The notes under the pieces are model-generated. The model was not told where the DNA came from. It made no database searches and saw nothing but the letters and a program-made list of their open reading frames with translations. A DNA stretch of 64,000 bases from an uncultured cyanobacterium (GTDB taxonomy: Bacteria > Cyanobacteriota > Cyanobacteriia > PCC-6307 > Cyanobiaceae): positions 1 to 64,000 of the forward strand of contig CAIOGZ010000063.1 in assembly GCA_903858015.1 (NCBI GenBank). The letters run 5' to 3'. How positions within the stretch are numbered: position 1 is the stretch's first letter; each line of letters begins with the position of its first letter. The position numbers and the translations under genes are program-made. Shown here in pieces: positions 44,101-52,429 of the stretch.

Positions 44101-44305
44101 CGGCCAAACCAACCGGGTGCTCGTGCATAAGTTCATCACCAGCGGCTCGGTTGAAGAGCGCATCGACCGCATGATTCACGAGAAAGCGCGGTTGGCCGAA
44201 GATATCGTGGGATCCGGTGAAGAATGGTTGGGCGGTCTTGGCGTCAGCCAGCTGCGGGATCTGGTAGCCCTCAGCGACGACAACGACGACGACAAGCGCG
44301 ACTAA
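41195..44305 (+). CDS. SNF2-family DEAD/DEAH-box helicase
   Basis: A 1036-residue protein. Residues about 1-540 form the bacterial SNF2-associated region (DUF3670-like, 'VELRP'-type motifs). The ATPase core follows: 'LRPYQERGLGWLAFL', Walker A 'LADDMGLGKTIQLLAFLQ', motif Ia 'LLVAPTSVLTNWKRE', DExx box 'VVIDEAQAIKNP', motif III 'ALTGTPVENRVSELW', and in the second lobe 'FLHGGTSKAERQAMVDRF', 'LFLLSLKAGGVGLNLTRA' and 'ATDRAYRIGQ'. It probably remodels protein-DNA complexes. In related genomes I recall a SWIM zinc-finger gene next to it; here that gene is at 46.8 kb. Confidence 0.94.
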   Translation: MSLLHATWLYPPKGAGGRLLLWADTWRVATPVQPGLEVPGHPLALDLDAIGGWLDDHDLWTDDLRPAEAVLSLPSRSQAARGKRKTSDGAWSGLPLQAGEPIPKEPQWWPWHVEGWALEAGAAAEWLSRLPLSGYHPDLADELRWWSHLQRWALSLIARGRWLPLVEAGQARWLPLLNREGDRRRLEDMASRLPQVATCAIGPGSVGEKALACRRPGSGRLRVASLLEALLAGQLRAGFKPPSAGLDPLVAAWQRALGPGDSRIGLDAEANERLEIATHHWREAVAGRVAPARACLELFAPPPEEELWELRFSLQAEAEPSLRLPAGVVWSAGDTTLQMAEVEVNQPGLLLLEGLGRALQVFEPIERGLDTAAPETMQLTPAEAFVLVRTAASKLRDVGVGVVLPASLSGGLASRLGLSIEAELPNRSRGFSLGEGLNWKWELMIGGVTLSLKDLERLSAKRSPLVQHKGAWIELRPTDLRNAERFCAADPALSLDDALRLTATDGDTLMRLPVHRFLAGPRLQAVLEQYHQQKAPDPLPAPEGFAGQLRPYQERGLGWLAFLHRFDQGACLADDMGLGKTIQLLAFLQHLKVEEELRRPVLLVAPTSVLTNWKREAAGFTPELVVREHYGPRRPTSEAALKQALAGVDLVLTSYGLLQRDSEVLETIDWQGVVIDEAQAIKNPAAKQSQAARDLGRPGKTGRFRIALTGTPVENRVSELWALMDFLNPKVLGDEPFFRQRYRLPIERYGDMSSLRDLKARVGPFILRRLKTDRSIISDLPEKVELREWVGLSSEQKKLYTKTVEESLDAIARSPLGQKHGQVLALLTKLKQICNHPALALKEQAVDSRFAARSAKVQRLEEILEEVIEAGDRALLFTQFAEWGHLLKTHLERRWRQDVPFLHGGTSKAERQAMVDRFQEDPRGPQLFLLSLKAGGVGLNLTRASHVFHVDRWWNPAVENQATDRAYRIGQTNRVLVHKFITSGSVEERIDRMIHEKARLAEDIVGSGEEWLGGLGVSQLRDLVALSDDNDDDKRD

Positions 44306-44411
44306 GCCAAGCGCCCAGCCCAGAAACCGGCTGCAGAGCAACCCGAGGGAGAGAAGGGTTAGGGAACCTTCGGCTGCGGATCGATGGCGCCGCGGCAACC
44401 GAGCCCACGCT

Positions 44412-45617
44412 TTAACCGGCCGCCCCAGGTGCTGCGGCCATGCCGGCGGCGAACCGCTGCAGCGCTTGGGCCAGCAGCCCCTCAGCCGTGGCAAAGCAGA
44501 ACCGCACATGGCCGCGGCCGCCGGTGCCGAACCAGCGTTCACTGCCGGGCACCAAAGCCAGACCATGCTGGTGCCGCAACCGCTCGACCAAATCTTCGGC
44601 GCTTTCGCCGCCGGCTGGCAGGCCCACAAAGGCCACGTAGGTGGCATCAGGGGTGGTCAGCGTGAGGCCCGGTATCGAGGCGAGCGCGGCCATCGTCTGG
44701 TCACGGCGCTGCCGCAGGTGGGTTTGAAAGGCGGCCAACCAAGCCAGCCCCTCCGGGCTGTAGGCCGCCGCTGCGGCCACCTGGCTGAGGGTCGCCACCC
44801 CGTCCACGGTGGCGGTCTGCCCACTCGTGGCCAGCAGCTGCGCCAGGGCGGCCGGATCCGCCATCGCCACATAGCCCACCCGCAACCCGGCCAGACCAAA
44901 CCCCTTCGAGAAGCCATGCACCACCGCACCATTGGCCGCCAGGGCCGGATCCAGGGCCAGCCAACTGGTGAACACCGCCGGCGGATAGACAATGTCGCTC
45001 CAGACCTCATCACTGAGCACCCGGATGCGCCGCTCCAGGCAGAAGCTTCCCAGGGCCTCCAGTTCGTCACGGCGCCAGCAGCGGCCGAGCGGATTGTGGG
45101 GATTGCAAAGGCAAAGCAGGCGGGTGCGGGGTGTGAGCAGGCTCTCCAGCAGCTGCAGGTCGAGCGGATCATGACGACCGATCGACCAGGACACGGGCAC
45201 GCCGCCGGCGGCTTTGACGCAATGGCCAAACAGAAAATCAACCGGGTTGCCCACAATCGCCTCATCACCAGGCTGGAGCCAGTGCCGCGTCAGCAGGGCC
45301 AAGCCCGCCGCCGCGCTATTCACCGCCATCACCCCATCGGGGCCCACCGCCGCCCCGCGCCGATGGCCCAAGTCGCTGGCCACGGCCCGCCGAAACAGGG
45401 GCAGACCGCCCGCTGGGCCGTAGCTGAACAGCCCATCGCGGGCGTAATCGATCACCGCCTGCCGAATCACGGGAGCTGCGGCGAAATCGGGATCCGCTGC
45501 CGTGAGTGGAATCACCCCATCGGGCTGCTCGGCCCAGCGCAGATTGAAAGCCCGCTGCCGCAGCAGCGCCAGGGGCACGTCTGGATCGCCAAAGCGGTAG
45601 ATCGGATTGACCTTCAT
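44412..45617 (-). CDS. PLP-dependent aminotransferase, class I/II (MalY/PatB-like)
   Basis: A 401-residue fold-type I enzyme. 'DGVIPLTAADPDFAAAPVIR' at about 33, 'LFSYGPAGGLPLFRRAVAS', 'LCLCNPHNPLGRCW' (substrate-binding N-P-H-N-P), 'VLSDEVWSDIVYP' (the Asp that contacts the PLP ring nitrogen) and 'HGFSKGFGLAGLRVGY' with the PLP Lys. The SDEVWSDI and NPHNP forms resemble MalY/PatB C-S lyases as well as aminotransferases, so the reaction is open. It is downstream of, and overlaps by 4 nt (ATGA), the FAD monooxygenase, which points to one pathway. Both are inverted between the SNF2 and SWIM genes. Confidence 0.88.
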   Translation of the reverse strand: MKVNPIYRFGDPDVPLALLRQRAFNLRWAEQPDGVIPLTAADPDFAAAPVIRQAVIDYARDGLFSYGPAGGLPLFRRAVASDLGHRRGAAVGPDGVMAVNSAAAGLALLTRHWLQPGDEAIVGNPVDFLFGHCVKAAGGVPVSWSIGRHDPLDLQLLESLLTPRTRLLCLCNPHNPLGRCWRRDELEALGSFCLERRIRVLSDEVWSDIVYPPAVFTSWLALDPALAANGAVVHGFSKGFGLAGLRVGYVAMADPAALAQLLATSGQTATVDGVATLSQVAAAAAYSPEGLAWLAAFQTHLRQRRDQTMAALASIPGLTLTTPDATYVAFVGLPAGGESAEDLVERLRHQHGLALVPGSERWFGTGGRGHVRFCFATAEGLLAQALQRFAAGMAAAPGAAG

Positions 45618-46717
45618 GGGGCCACCGGCAGCATGCCCAGGCTCGGACCGGGGGCGACGAAGGTTGCTGCCATGCTGCGCCCGGCCAGGCTGTAATGGCG
45701 GATCAGGGGCAAGCGCAGCCGCTCATAGGTCTCCAAGGCCGCCGTGACCTCGCCGGGATCGCGGCGATCACGCAGCAGATCCCGCAGGATCCAGGCATCC
45801 TCAAGGGCCAGATTCGCCCCCTGGCTGGTGAACGGAAGCATCGGATGGGCCGCATCCCCCAGCAGAGCCAGGTTGGGACCCACCAGCTTGGCCTGGGGGT
45901 CAAGATCCAGGGGCTGCCAGTGGCGCGCCGTCCGATCGGAGGCGGCGATCGTCTGCTGCAGCCAGGCCGGACAGGCCACCAGCAACCGCTCAAGAAAGCT
46001 GCCCAGGGCGCCGGGCGCCGGGCGCCCGTAGCGGGCGGTGTCGAATTGCACAAACCACACCAATCTGTCGCTGCTGAGCGGCAACAGCCCCACCGCCAAC
46101 CCCCCCCCCGGATCCTGGACCTTGAGCAGGCCGGAACCGAGCCGGGCCGCCAGCCAGGGGTCCTGCGCCAGGGCCACAACTTCCTGCACCCGCGCCAGGG
46201 GCCCCGGAGTCCACTGATCGTTGCGCCGATCCAATAGGGCACGACGACATCGGGAGGCCGCGCCATCGGCGCCGAAGACCAGATCCGCAGGCATTTGCCG
46301 CCCGCCGCCGAAACGCACCGCCTCCACCCGCCCCTGGCTGTGGCACAGCCCCTCGAACGGCCAACCAACCAACAACTTTGCGGCATCCAACTTCTGCCTC
46401 AAGACAGCCAGCAGGCGGGGAAGCTCCAAGGCCATGGTGCCCGCATGGAATCGGTGCACAGCGATGGTCTTCCCCGCCAGGGTGACCAGGCGGGCATGGT
46501 CGATGGGATGGCCGCCAAGCTCCTTGCAGGGGTCGACGCCAAGGGCCTGCAGGGCCCGCCGGCCCCGGGGCAGCAGCAGAAATCCCAACCCCTGGCAGCC
46601 TGGCGCCACAGCCCTCTCGCACAGGAACGGCGCGGCGCCATGGGCCTGCTGCCAGCCCACCGCCAAGGCCAGGCCTGCCACACCTGCACCGATAATCAGA
46701 GGTTGAAACTGTGACAT
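45614..46717 (-). CDS. FAD-dependent monooxygenase (UbiH/PHBH type)
   Basis: A 367-residue flavoprotein. N-terminal dinucleotide fold 'PLIIGAGVAGLALAVG', middle 'LVFGADGAASRCRRALL' (the DG motif) and 'ALLGDAAHPMLPFTSQGANL' (GD...P) define the class A aromatic-hydroxylase group; the tail 'LALEDAWILRDLL' is also typical. It likely inserts oxygen into a ring or small molecule using NAD(P)H. First gene of a two-gene operon with the aminotransferase. The family covers ubiquinone, antibiotic and zeaxanthin-epoxidase-like enzymes; which substrate applies here is unknown. ATG at 46715-46717. Confidence 0.88.
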   Translation of the reverse strand: MSQFQPLIIGAGVAGLALAVGWQQAHGAAPFLCERAVAPGCQGLGFLLLPRGRRALQALGVDPCKELGGHPIDHARLVTLAGKTIAVHRFHAGTMALELPRLLAVLRQKLDAAKLLVGWPFEGLCHSQGRVEAVRFGGGRQMPADLVFGADGAASRCRRALLDRRNDQWTPGPLARVQEVVALAQDPWLAARLGSGLLKVQDPGGGLAVGLLPLSSDRLVWFVQFDTARYGRPAPGALGSFLERLLVACPAWLQQTIAASDRTARHWQPLDLDPQAKLVGPNLALLGDAAHPMLPFTSQGANLALEDAWILRDLLRDRRDPGEVTAALETYERLRLPLIRHYSLAGRSMAATFVAPGPSLGMLPVAP

Positions 46718-46803
46718 TTGAGTCAGTCCTGAAAAAGCCTCTGGGGATGGACAAGGGACAAGGCAAACTGACCATCAACGACCGGCGCTTGACTGGGGCA
46801 ACC

Positions 46804-47709
46804 ATGCTCGTTTCCACACCAGGAGGCAGTGGCGGTATCACCACGCAACTAGGCCAACAGGGCCTTGGCCAGCAGCCATGGTGGGTAGAGCAGTGGATGG
46901 AGCTGATCAACACCTTCCGCTTTAAAAAGCGATTGGAGAGGGCATGGGATTACGCCCGCTCCGGCAATGTGGTGTCAATCCGTTTTGAGGGGCGGCGCGT
47001 GCATGCCCGGGTCCAGGGCTCAGGCGAGGAACCCTACAAAGTGAAGCTCTGGCTCGATGTGCTCAATGATGAAGACTGGGGCTACGTGCTTGAAGCCCTG
47101 AGCCAGAAAGCGCGATGGTCGGCGCAGCTCCTAGCAGGAATAATGCCACAAGATATCGAACGCGCCTTCGCTGCGAGCGGAAAGCGGCTGTTCCCCTTCA
47201 AGCTGCAGGAAATACGCAGCGAGTGCAGCTGCCCAGACAAAACCAACCCCTGCAAGCACGTCAGTGCCGTCTACTACTTGATGGGCGATCGCTTCTCGGA
47301 GGATCCCTTCGTGCTGTTCCAGCTGCGGGGCCGCACCCGCAGCCAACTGCTGGCCGATCTGGCCGAGCGGCGCCGCCGGGGCACGGCGCCGCGGCTGGAG
47401 CACACCCCCCATGCGGTGCATGCCGCCATCAGTGATCCAGCCCGCTGGTGGCACTACGACGCCGCCCTGGATCCCGACCTGGTGGTGATCACCCCAGCCC
47501 TGGAGGGGGAATCCGGGCTGGAGGGCGCCGGTCCCCTCCCCCTCGCCGAGGAACCCCGCTTTCCCGAGTCCAACCAGCTCTTTCTCAACCACCTCCAAAG
47601 CCACAGGATCGCCATCGGCGAACTAGCCATGGCCCGGGCCATGGCCACCGGCATCGCCCCGGAGCCCGCTGGCCTCGAAAGCGGCACCAGCCCGAAGGAG
47701 CCAACCTAA
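46804..47709 (+). CDS. SWIM zinc-finger protein
   Basis: About 301 residues. 'GQQGLGQQPWWVEQWMELI' near the start, 'RFKKRLERAWDYARSGNVVS', then the SWIM finger 'SECSCPDKTNPCKHVSAVYY' (CxC...CxH) at about 140, and 'GDRFSEDPFVLFQLRGRTR'. SWIM domains bind DNA or proteins, and this type is the usual companion of bacterial SNF2 helicases. ATG at 46804 matches the family start; GTG 46711 and ATG 46747 are also in frame. Divergent from the monooxygenase. Confidence 0.9.
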   Translation: MLVSTPGGSGGITTQLGQQGLGQQPWWVEQWMELINTFRFKKRLERAWDYARSGNVVSIRFEGRRVHARVQGSGEEPYKVKLWLDVLNDEDWGYVLEALSQKARWSAQLLAGIMPQDIERAFAASGKRLFPFKLQEIRSECSCPDKTNPCKHVSAVYYLMGDRFSEDPFVLFQLRGRTRSQLLADLAERRRRGTAPRLEHTPHAVHAAISDPARWWHYDAALDPDLVVITPALEGESGLEGAGPLPLAEEPRFPESNQLFLNHLQSHRIAIGELAMARAMATGIAPEPAGLESGTSPKEPT

Positions 47710-48046
47710 ACTTCTCACTGCGATTCATGCATGCTCAACCAGCCCCTGGCGACAGCGAATCGCCCTTACCGCAACCTTGGGCAGCTTGAACTTGCCAGGA
47801 CAAATCCGGTAGCAAAGCCGGGGCTGCCTACAGGATGAAACAGGTGATTAGTCGCCTGCATAATCCCTGCGGCATTATCATCACAGCGCAAGCCAAGATT
47901 TTGTCGATGCATTCTGGCCGCGGCACTGCCCCCCTGGGGTTGCGCCAACAGCTGCGCCCTTGCTGCCAATCAGGGAGCTCCGGCCCAACGGCGCAAGCCC
48001 TCCCGATCGACGGCCAAAGTAAGCAAGCCCGTGCCGCTCGCCATCG
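47710..48046. other. Intergenic stretch, nothing recognised
   Basis: A 337-bp gap between the SWIM and MEKHLA genes. I see no coding frame with gene-like codon use, no repeat, and only weak inverted repeats (e.g. ATAAT...ATTAT near 47861-47879). Confidence 0.5.
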
Positions 48047-48520
48047 ATGGGGGAAGCTCCCTGGCTGCTGGCCCCGCAGCTCCAACTGAGCGGCTGGATC
48101 CGCGATTCCCATCAGCGGGCCTGGGGCCTGCCGCTGCGGGCGGGCCTGAACAACTGCACGCTTCAACAGGCGGCCCAAGAGTTGTTTGCCGCCAACACCG
48201 TGCTGCTTGCCCACGACAACAGCGCCGATCCCCGCCTGATCTATGCCAACGCTGCCGCATTGCGGCTCTGGCGACGTCCCTGGGCCGCCATGGTGGGGCT
48301 ACCTTCCCGTCTGACCGCCCAACCAACCGAACGCCAGGCCCGGGCCCAGGCCCTCGCCGTCGCCCAGGCCCAAAGCAAATTTGCCAACTACGGCGGCATC
48401 CGCATCGATAGCCGCGGCCGCCGTTTCCGCATCGAGGGAGCACGGCTGTGGACCCTGACGGACGACGCAGGCAAGGCTCGCGGCCAGGTGGCCTGCTTCG
48501 AGAACTGGTGGTGGCTATAA
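48047..48520 (+). CDS. MEKHLA-domain protein
   Basis: A 157-residue PAS-like protein. 'LFAANTVLLAHDNSADPRLI', 'YANAAALRLWRRPWAAMVGL', 'PSRLTAQPTERQARAQAL' and 'YGGIRIDSRGRRFRIEGARL' match the MEKHLA domain known from plants and cyanobacteria, related to PAS sensors. No output domain is attached, so it may sense a ligand and signal by protein contact. ATG at 48047. Role unknown. Confidence 0.85.
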   Translation: MGEAPWLLAPQLQLSGWIRDSHQRAWGLPLRAGLNNCTLQQAAQELFAANTVLLAHDNSADPRLIYANAAALRLWRRPWAAMVGLPSRLTAQPTERQARAQALAVAQAQSKFANYGGIRIDSRGRRFRIEGARLWTLTDDAGKARGQVACFENWWWL

Positions 48521-48676
48521 ACCGAAGCCATCGCCGCGGCCCCGAGCTTGCCTTGCCTGCGGCCAGGGGCGGCCCGCAGCGGCGCAGCCTTTGGCCTCAC
48601 CCCAATCGCCACACCCCAAGAAACCGAGACCTGCCTACAGTTTCGGCCACCTGTTCCGGAGTGGAAGGAGAAAGCA

Positions 48677-50503
48677 ATGCGTTCCAGTCCCAGCAGCTCC
48701 GCGGGCAGCCCCCAAGCCAGCAACGCAACCAGGCCCGAGGCCGGCGCCAACAGCGCCACCATCGCGCCGCCCCCGCAGCGGCTCTCCCTGCAGCAGCAGG
48801 AGATCGCCGCCGATACCACCACGATCCGCTCCCTCGACTGGGACCGCAGCCGCTTCGACATCGAGTTCGGCCTGCGCAACGGCACCACCTACAACGCCTT
48901 CCTGGTGCGGGGCGAGCGCACCGCCCTGATCGATACGAGCCACGCCAAGTTCCGGTCCACCTGGCTGCCCCTGCTCGAGCAGTTGATCGATCCCAGCACG
49001 ATCGATCAACTGATCGTGAGCCATACCGAGCCCGACCATTCCGGCCTGATCGGCGACCTGATCGAGCGCAACCCCGAGATCGAGATCGTGGGCTCCAAGG
49101 TGGCGATCCAATTCTTAGAAAATCAGGTGCATCGCCCCTTCCGCTCCCGGGCGGTGAAGAGCGGCGATGTTCTGGATCTGGGCATCAACCCCAGCAGCGG
49201 CGTGGCCCACCGCTTCGAATTCCTCAGTGCCCCCAACCTGCACTGGCCCGACACGATTTTCTCCTTCGACCACGGCACCGGCACCCTCTACACCTGTGAT
49301 GCCTTCGGGCTTCACTACTGCTCCGAGCAACTCTTCGATACCGATCCCGGTGCCATCGCCCCCGATTTCCGCTTCTACTACGACTGCCTGATGGGCCCCA
49401 ATGCCCGCAGCGTGCTGCAGGCGCTCAAACGCATGGAAGCCCTGCCCCAGGTCCAGACCATTGCCGTAGGCCATGGCCCGCTGCTGCGCCACCACCTGGA
49501 TCTCTGGCTGGGCGACTACCGCGACTGGAGCACCGGCCGCAGCAAGGGGGAGGCCTATGCGGCCGTTTGTTATCTGAGCCAGTACGGCTTCTGTGACCGG
49601 ATCAGCCAGGCGATCGCCCGGGGCATCAGCAAGGCCGAGGCCCAGGTGCAGCTGGTGGATCTGCGCGCCACCGATGCCCAGGAGCTGGCCGCCCTGGTGG
49701 GGGAGGCGAGCGCCGTGGTGGTGCCCACCTGGCCGGCCCAGCCCGATGCGGAGCTGCAGGCCTCGATCGGCACCCTGCTGGCGGCCCTGCAGAGCGGCCA
49801 GTGGGTGGGCAGCTACGACGCCTACGGCGGCAACGACGAGGCGATCGACACCGTGGCCTCCCAGCTGCGGGGGCTGGGCCAGAAGCAGGCCTTCGAGCCG
49901 CTCCGCATCCGCCAGGTGCCCCAGGCTGAGGATTACCAACGCTGCGAGGAGGCCGGCACCGACCTGGGCCAGTTGCTCAGCCGCGCCAAAACGATCGCGG
50001 CGATGAAGAGCCTCGATGGCGACCTCGACAAGGCCCTCGGCCGGCTCTCCGGCGGCCTCTATGTGGTCACGGCCCGCCAAGTTGATGGCGGATCGGGCCG
50101 CAGCGGCGCCATGGTGGCCAGCTGGGTGAGCCAAGCCAGCTTCGATCCGCCCGGCCTCACCGTGGCGGTGGCCAAGGACCGCGCCATCGAGGCCCTGATG
50201 CAGGTGGGTGACCGCTTCGTACTCAACGTGCTGCGGGAGGACAACCACCAGCAACTGCTGCGCCACTTCCTGCGCCGCTTCCCGCCGGGCGCCGATCGTT
50301 TCGCCGGGATCTTCACCCTCGATGGCGTTGCCGCCGGCGGGCCCGTGCTGGGCGATGCCCTGGCCTACCTGGGCTGCCGTGTGGCCCAGCGGCTTGAGGG
50401 GCCAGACCACTGGATCATCTACGCGGTGGTGGAAGAGGGCAATGTGGCCGACAGCACCGCCAGCACGGCCGTGCACCACCGCAAGGTTGGCAATCACTAC
50501 TGA
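48677..50503 (+). CDS. flv3: Flavodiiron protein Flv3
   Basis: A 608-residue protein that, with Flv1, reduces O2 to water at the acceptor side of photosystem I (Mehler-like reaction). A metallo-beta-lactamase-like diiron domain has complete ligands: 'IVSHTEPDHSGLIG' (HxExDH), 'LHWPDT', 'LYTCDAFGLHYC' and 'AVGHGPLLRHH'. A flavodoxin-like domain follows ('YDAYGGNDEAIDTVASQLRG'), then a C-terminal flavin-reductase domain ('GAMVASWVSQASFDPPGLTV'). Full ligand retention is the mark of Flv3-type as opposed to Flv1. ATG at 48677 has AAGGAG upstream. Its TGA shares one base with the flv1 ATG. Confidence 0.93.
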   Translation: MRSSPSSSAGSPQASNATRPEAGANSATIAPPPQRLSLQQQEIAADTTTIRSLDWDRSRFDIEFGLRNGTTYNAFLVRGERTALIDTSHAKFRSTWLPLLEQLIDPSTIDQLIVSHTEPDHSGLIGDLIERNPEIEIVGSKVAIQFLENQVHRPFRSRAVKSGDVLDLGINPSSGVAHRFEFLSAPNLHWPDTIFSFDHGTGTLYTCDAFGLHYCSEQLFDTDPGAIAPDFRFYYDCLMGPNARSVLQALKRMEALPQVQTIAVGHGPLLRHHLDLWLGDYRDWSTGRSKGEAYAAVCYLSQYGFCDRISQAIARGISKAEAQVQLVDLRATDAQELAALVGEASAVVVPTWPAQPDAELQASIGTLLAALQSGQWVGSYDAYGGNDEAIDTVASQLRGLGQKQAFEPLRIRQVPQAEDYQRCEEAGTDLGQLLSRAKTIAAMKSLDGDLDKALGRLSGGLYVVTARQVDGGSGRSGAMVASWVSQASFDPPGLTVAVAKDRAIEALMQVGDRFVLNVLREDNHQQLLRHFLRRFPPGADRFAGIFTLDGVAAGGPVLGDALAYLGCRVAQRLEGPDHWIIYAVVEEGNVADSTASTAVHHRKVGNHY

Positions 50504-52407
50504 TGACCACCAGCTCCTTCGCCTCCCCCAGCCCGCCACCCCCCCCGGCAGCGGCCAGCGGCATCCCGGCGCCCACCAGCAGCAACGCCGACCGTTCGGT
50601 GATCGTGCTGCCAATCGATCCGGGCCTCACCTGCCTGCGGGGTCTGAGTCCGCGGCGGCTGCGGTTTGAGGTGGAATACGGCCTGGAGCGGGGCACCAGT
50701 GCCAACAGCTTCCTGTTCGACGCCGGCTGCACCAGCAATGGACAGCCGCTACCACCGGTGCTCGTGCATCCGCCCGGTGCCTCCTTCGCAACGCCTTACC
50801 TCGAAGCGCTGTCGGCCCTGGTCCCCGCCGATGCGGCCCTCAAAGTGGTTGTGGGCCATGTCAACCCCAACCGGGTGGCGCTGCTGCGCCAGTTGGCGGA
50901 GCGCTGGCCCGGCCTGATGCTGGTGGCCTCGAACACCGGCGCCCTGCTGCTGCACGAGCTTTGGAGCCAGCGGCAGCCCGTCCCAGCGGCGAGCGGCAGC
51001 AGCCCTGAAGCCCAACCGCCGCTGCTGCCCCCCCTGCCCCCGATCGATGTGGTGAAGCAGGAGCTGAGCCGCGAGCTGGGCGGCGGCCACCGTCTCACCC
51101 TGATCCCGGTGCCCACCCCCCGCTGGCCCGGTGGCCTGGTGGCCTTCGAGGAGCGCACGGGGCTGCTGATGAGCGGCAAGTTCTTCGCCGCCCACCTCTG
51201 CGGCGAGAGCTTCGCCGAGGCCAACCCCAGCAGCACCGAGGAAGACCGCCGCTACTACTACGACTGCCTGATGGCGCCGATGGCCCGCCAGGTGGAGGCG
51301 GTGGTGGACCGACTCGATCAGCTGCCGATCCGCACCATCGCCCCCGGCCACGGCCCGGCGATCGCCACCAGCTGGCGCAGCCTGCTGGCCGATTACCGCC
51401 GCTGGGGCGAAAGCCAGGGCCGCTCGGGCCTCACCGTGACCCTCCTCTACGCCAGCGCCTACGGCAACACCGCCGCCATCGCCGATGCCCTCGCCCAGGG
51501 CGTGGCCCGCAGCGGCGTGCGGGTGGAGAGCCTTAATTGCGAGTTCGCCCCGAGCGAGCAGTTGGTCGGCGCGATCCGCAGCGGTGATGCCCTCTTGATT
51601 GGCTCCCCCACCCTGGGGGGCCACGCCCCCACACCGATTGTGTCCGCCCTGGGCACGGTGCTGGCGGAGGGCGATCGCGATAAGCCGGTGGGGGTGTTTG
51701 GCAGCTTCGGCTGGAGCGGCGAAGCCATCGACCTGCTCGAAACCAAGCTGCGCGATGGCGGCTTCCGCTTTGCCTTCGAGCCGATCCGGGTGAAGTTCAG
51801 CCCGGATGCGGCCACCCTCCACACCCTGGAAGAAACGGGCATCGGCCTGGGCCGCCAGTTGCAGGCCGAGCAACGCCGCAGCCAACGCCGCAGCGGCAGC
51901 GGTGGGCTGGAGGAAAGCCGCAGCAACCCCGCCGTCCAGGCCCTCGGCCGGCTGGTGGGCTCCCTCTGCGTGGTCACGGCGCGCAAGGGGGAGGGCGACG
52001 CAGCCCTCGGCGGCGCCATGCTGGCTAGCTGGGTGAGCCAGGCCAGCTTCAGCCCACCGGGCTTCACGGTGGCCGTGGCCCGGGATCGAGCCGTGGAAAG
52101 CCTGCTGCACGTGGGCGATTGCTTCGCCCTCAACGTGCTGGCGGCTGGCCGCGAAACCGGCCCGATGCGCCAGTTCCTGCAGCCCTTCCCCCCCGGCGCC
52201 GACCGGTTTGCGGGCCTGGAGCTCGAAACCAGCCCGGCTGGCCAGCCGATCCTGCCGGAGGCCCTGGCCTGGTTGGAAGCCCAGGTGGTATCCCGCATGG
52301 AATGCGGCGACCACTGGCTGCTCTACGCCCAGGTGGGCCACGGCGGCCTGCTCGATTCGGCCGGCAGCACGGCGGTGCACCAGCGCCGCAGCGGCGCGAA
52401 CTACTGA
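50503..52407 (+). CDS. flv1: Flavodiiron protein Flv1
   Basis: A 634-residue partner of Flv3 with the same three domains. The diiron site is gutted, as known for Flv1: the HxExDH segment reads 'VVGHVNPNRVALL', the next ligand region is 'PVPTPRWPGGLVAF' and the Asp position is Lys in 'LLMSGKFFAAHLCG'. The flavodoxin-like domain 'TLLYASAYGNTAAIADALAQ' and flavin-reductase domain 'GAMLASWVSQASFSPPGFTV' are intact. It therefore likely acts as an electron-transfer subunit in a Flv1/Flv3 heterodimer. The N-terminus has a Pro/Ala-rich lead. Translationally coupled (TGATG) to flv3. Confidence 0.93.
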   Translation: MTTSSFASPSPPPPPAAASGIPAPTSSNADRSVIVLPIDPGLTCLRGLSPRRLRFEVEYGLERGTSANSFLFDAGCTSNGQPLPPVLVHPPGASFATPYLEALSALVPADAALKVVVGHVNPNRVALLRQLAERWPGLMLVASNTGALLLHELWSQRQPVPAASGSSPEAQPPLLPPLPPIDVVKQELSRELGGGHRLTLIPVPTPRWPGGLVAFEERTGLLMSGKFFAAHLCGESFAEANPSSTEEDRRYYYDCLMAPMARQVEAVVDRLDQLPIRTIAPGHGPAIATSWRSLLADYRRWGESQGRSGLTVTLLYASAYGNTAAIADALAQGVARSGVRVESLNCEFAPSEQLVGAIRSGDALLIGSPTLGGHAPTPIVSALGTVLAEGDRDKPVGVFGSFGWSGEAIDLLETKLRDGGFRFAFEPIRVKFSPDAATLHTLEETGIGLGRQLQAEQRRSQRRSGSGGLEESRSNPAVQALGRLVGSLCVVTARKGEGDAALGGAMLASWVSQASFSPPGFTVAVARDRAVESLLHVGDCFALNVLAAGRETGPMRQFLQPFPPGADRFAGLELETSPAGQPILPEALAWLEAQVVSRMECGDHWLLYAQVGHGGLLDSAGSTAVHQRRSGANY

Positions 52408-52429
52408 GGGCGGGCGGGCTGCGGGCAGG

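Noticed and set aside
50749-52380. A 543-codon minus-strand frame opposite flv1
   Set aside because: Shadow; flv1 is certain from its domain motifs.
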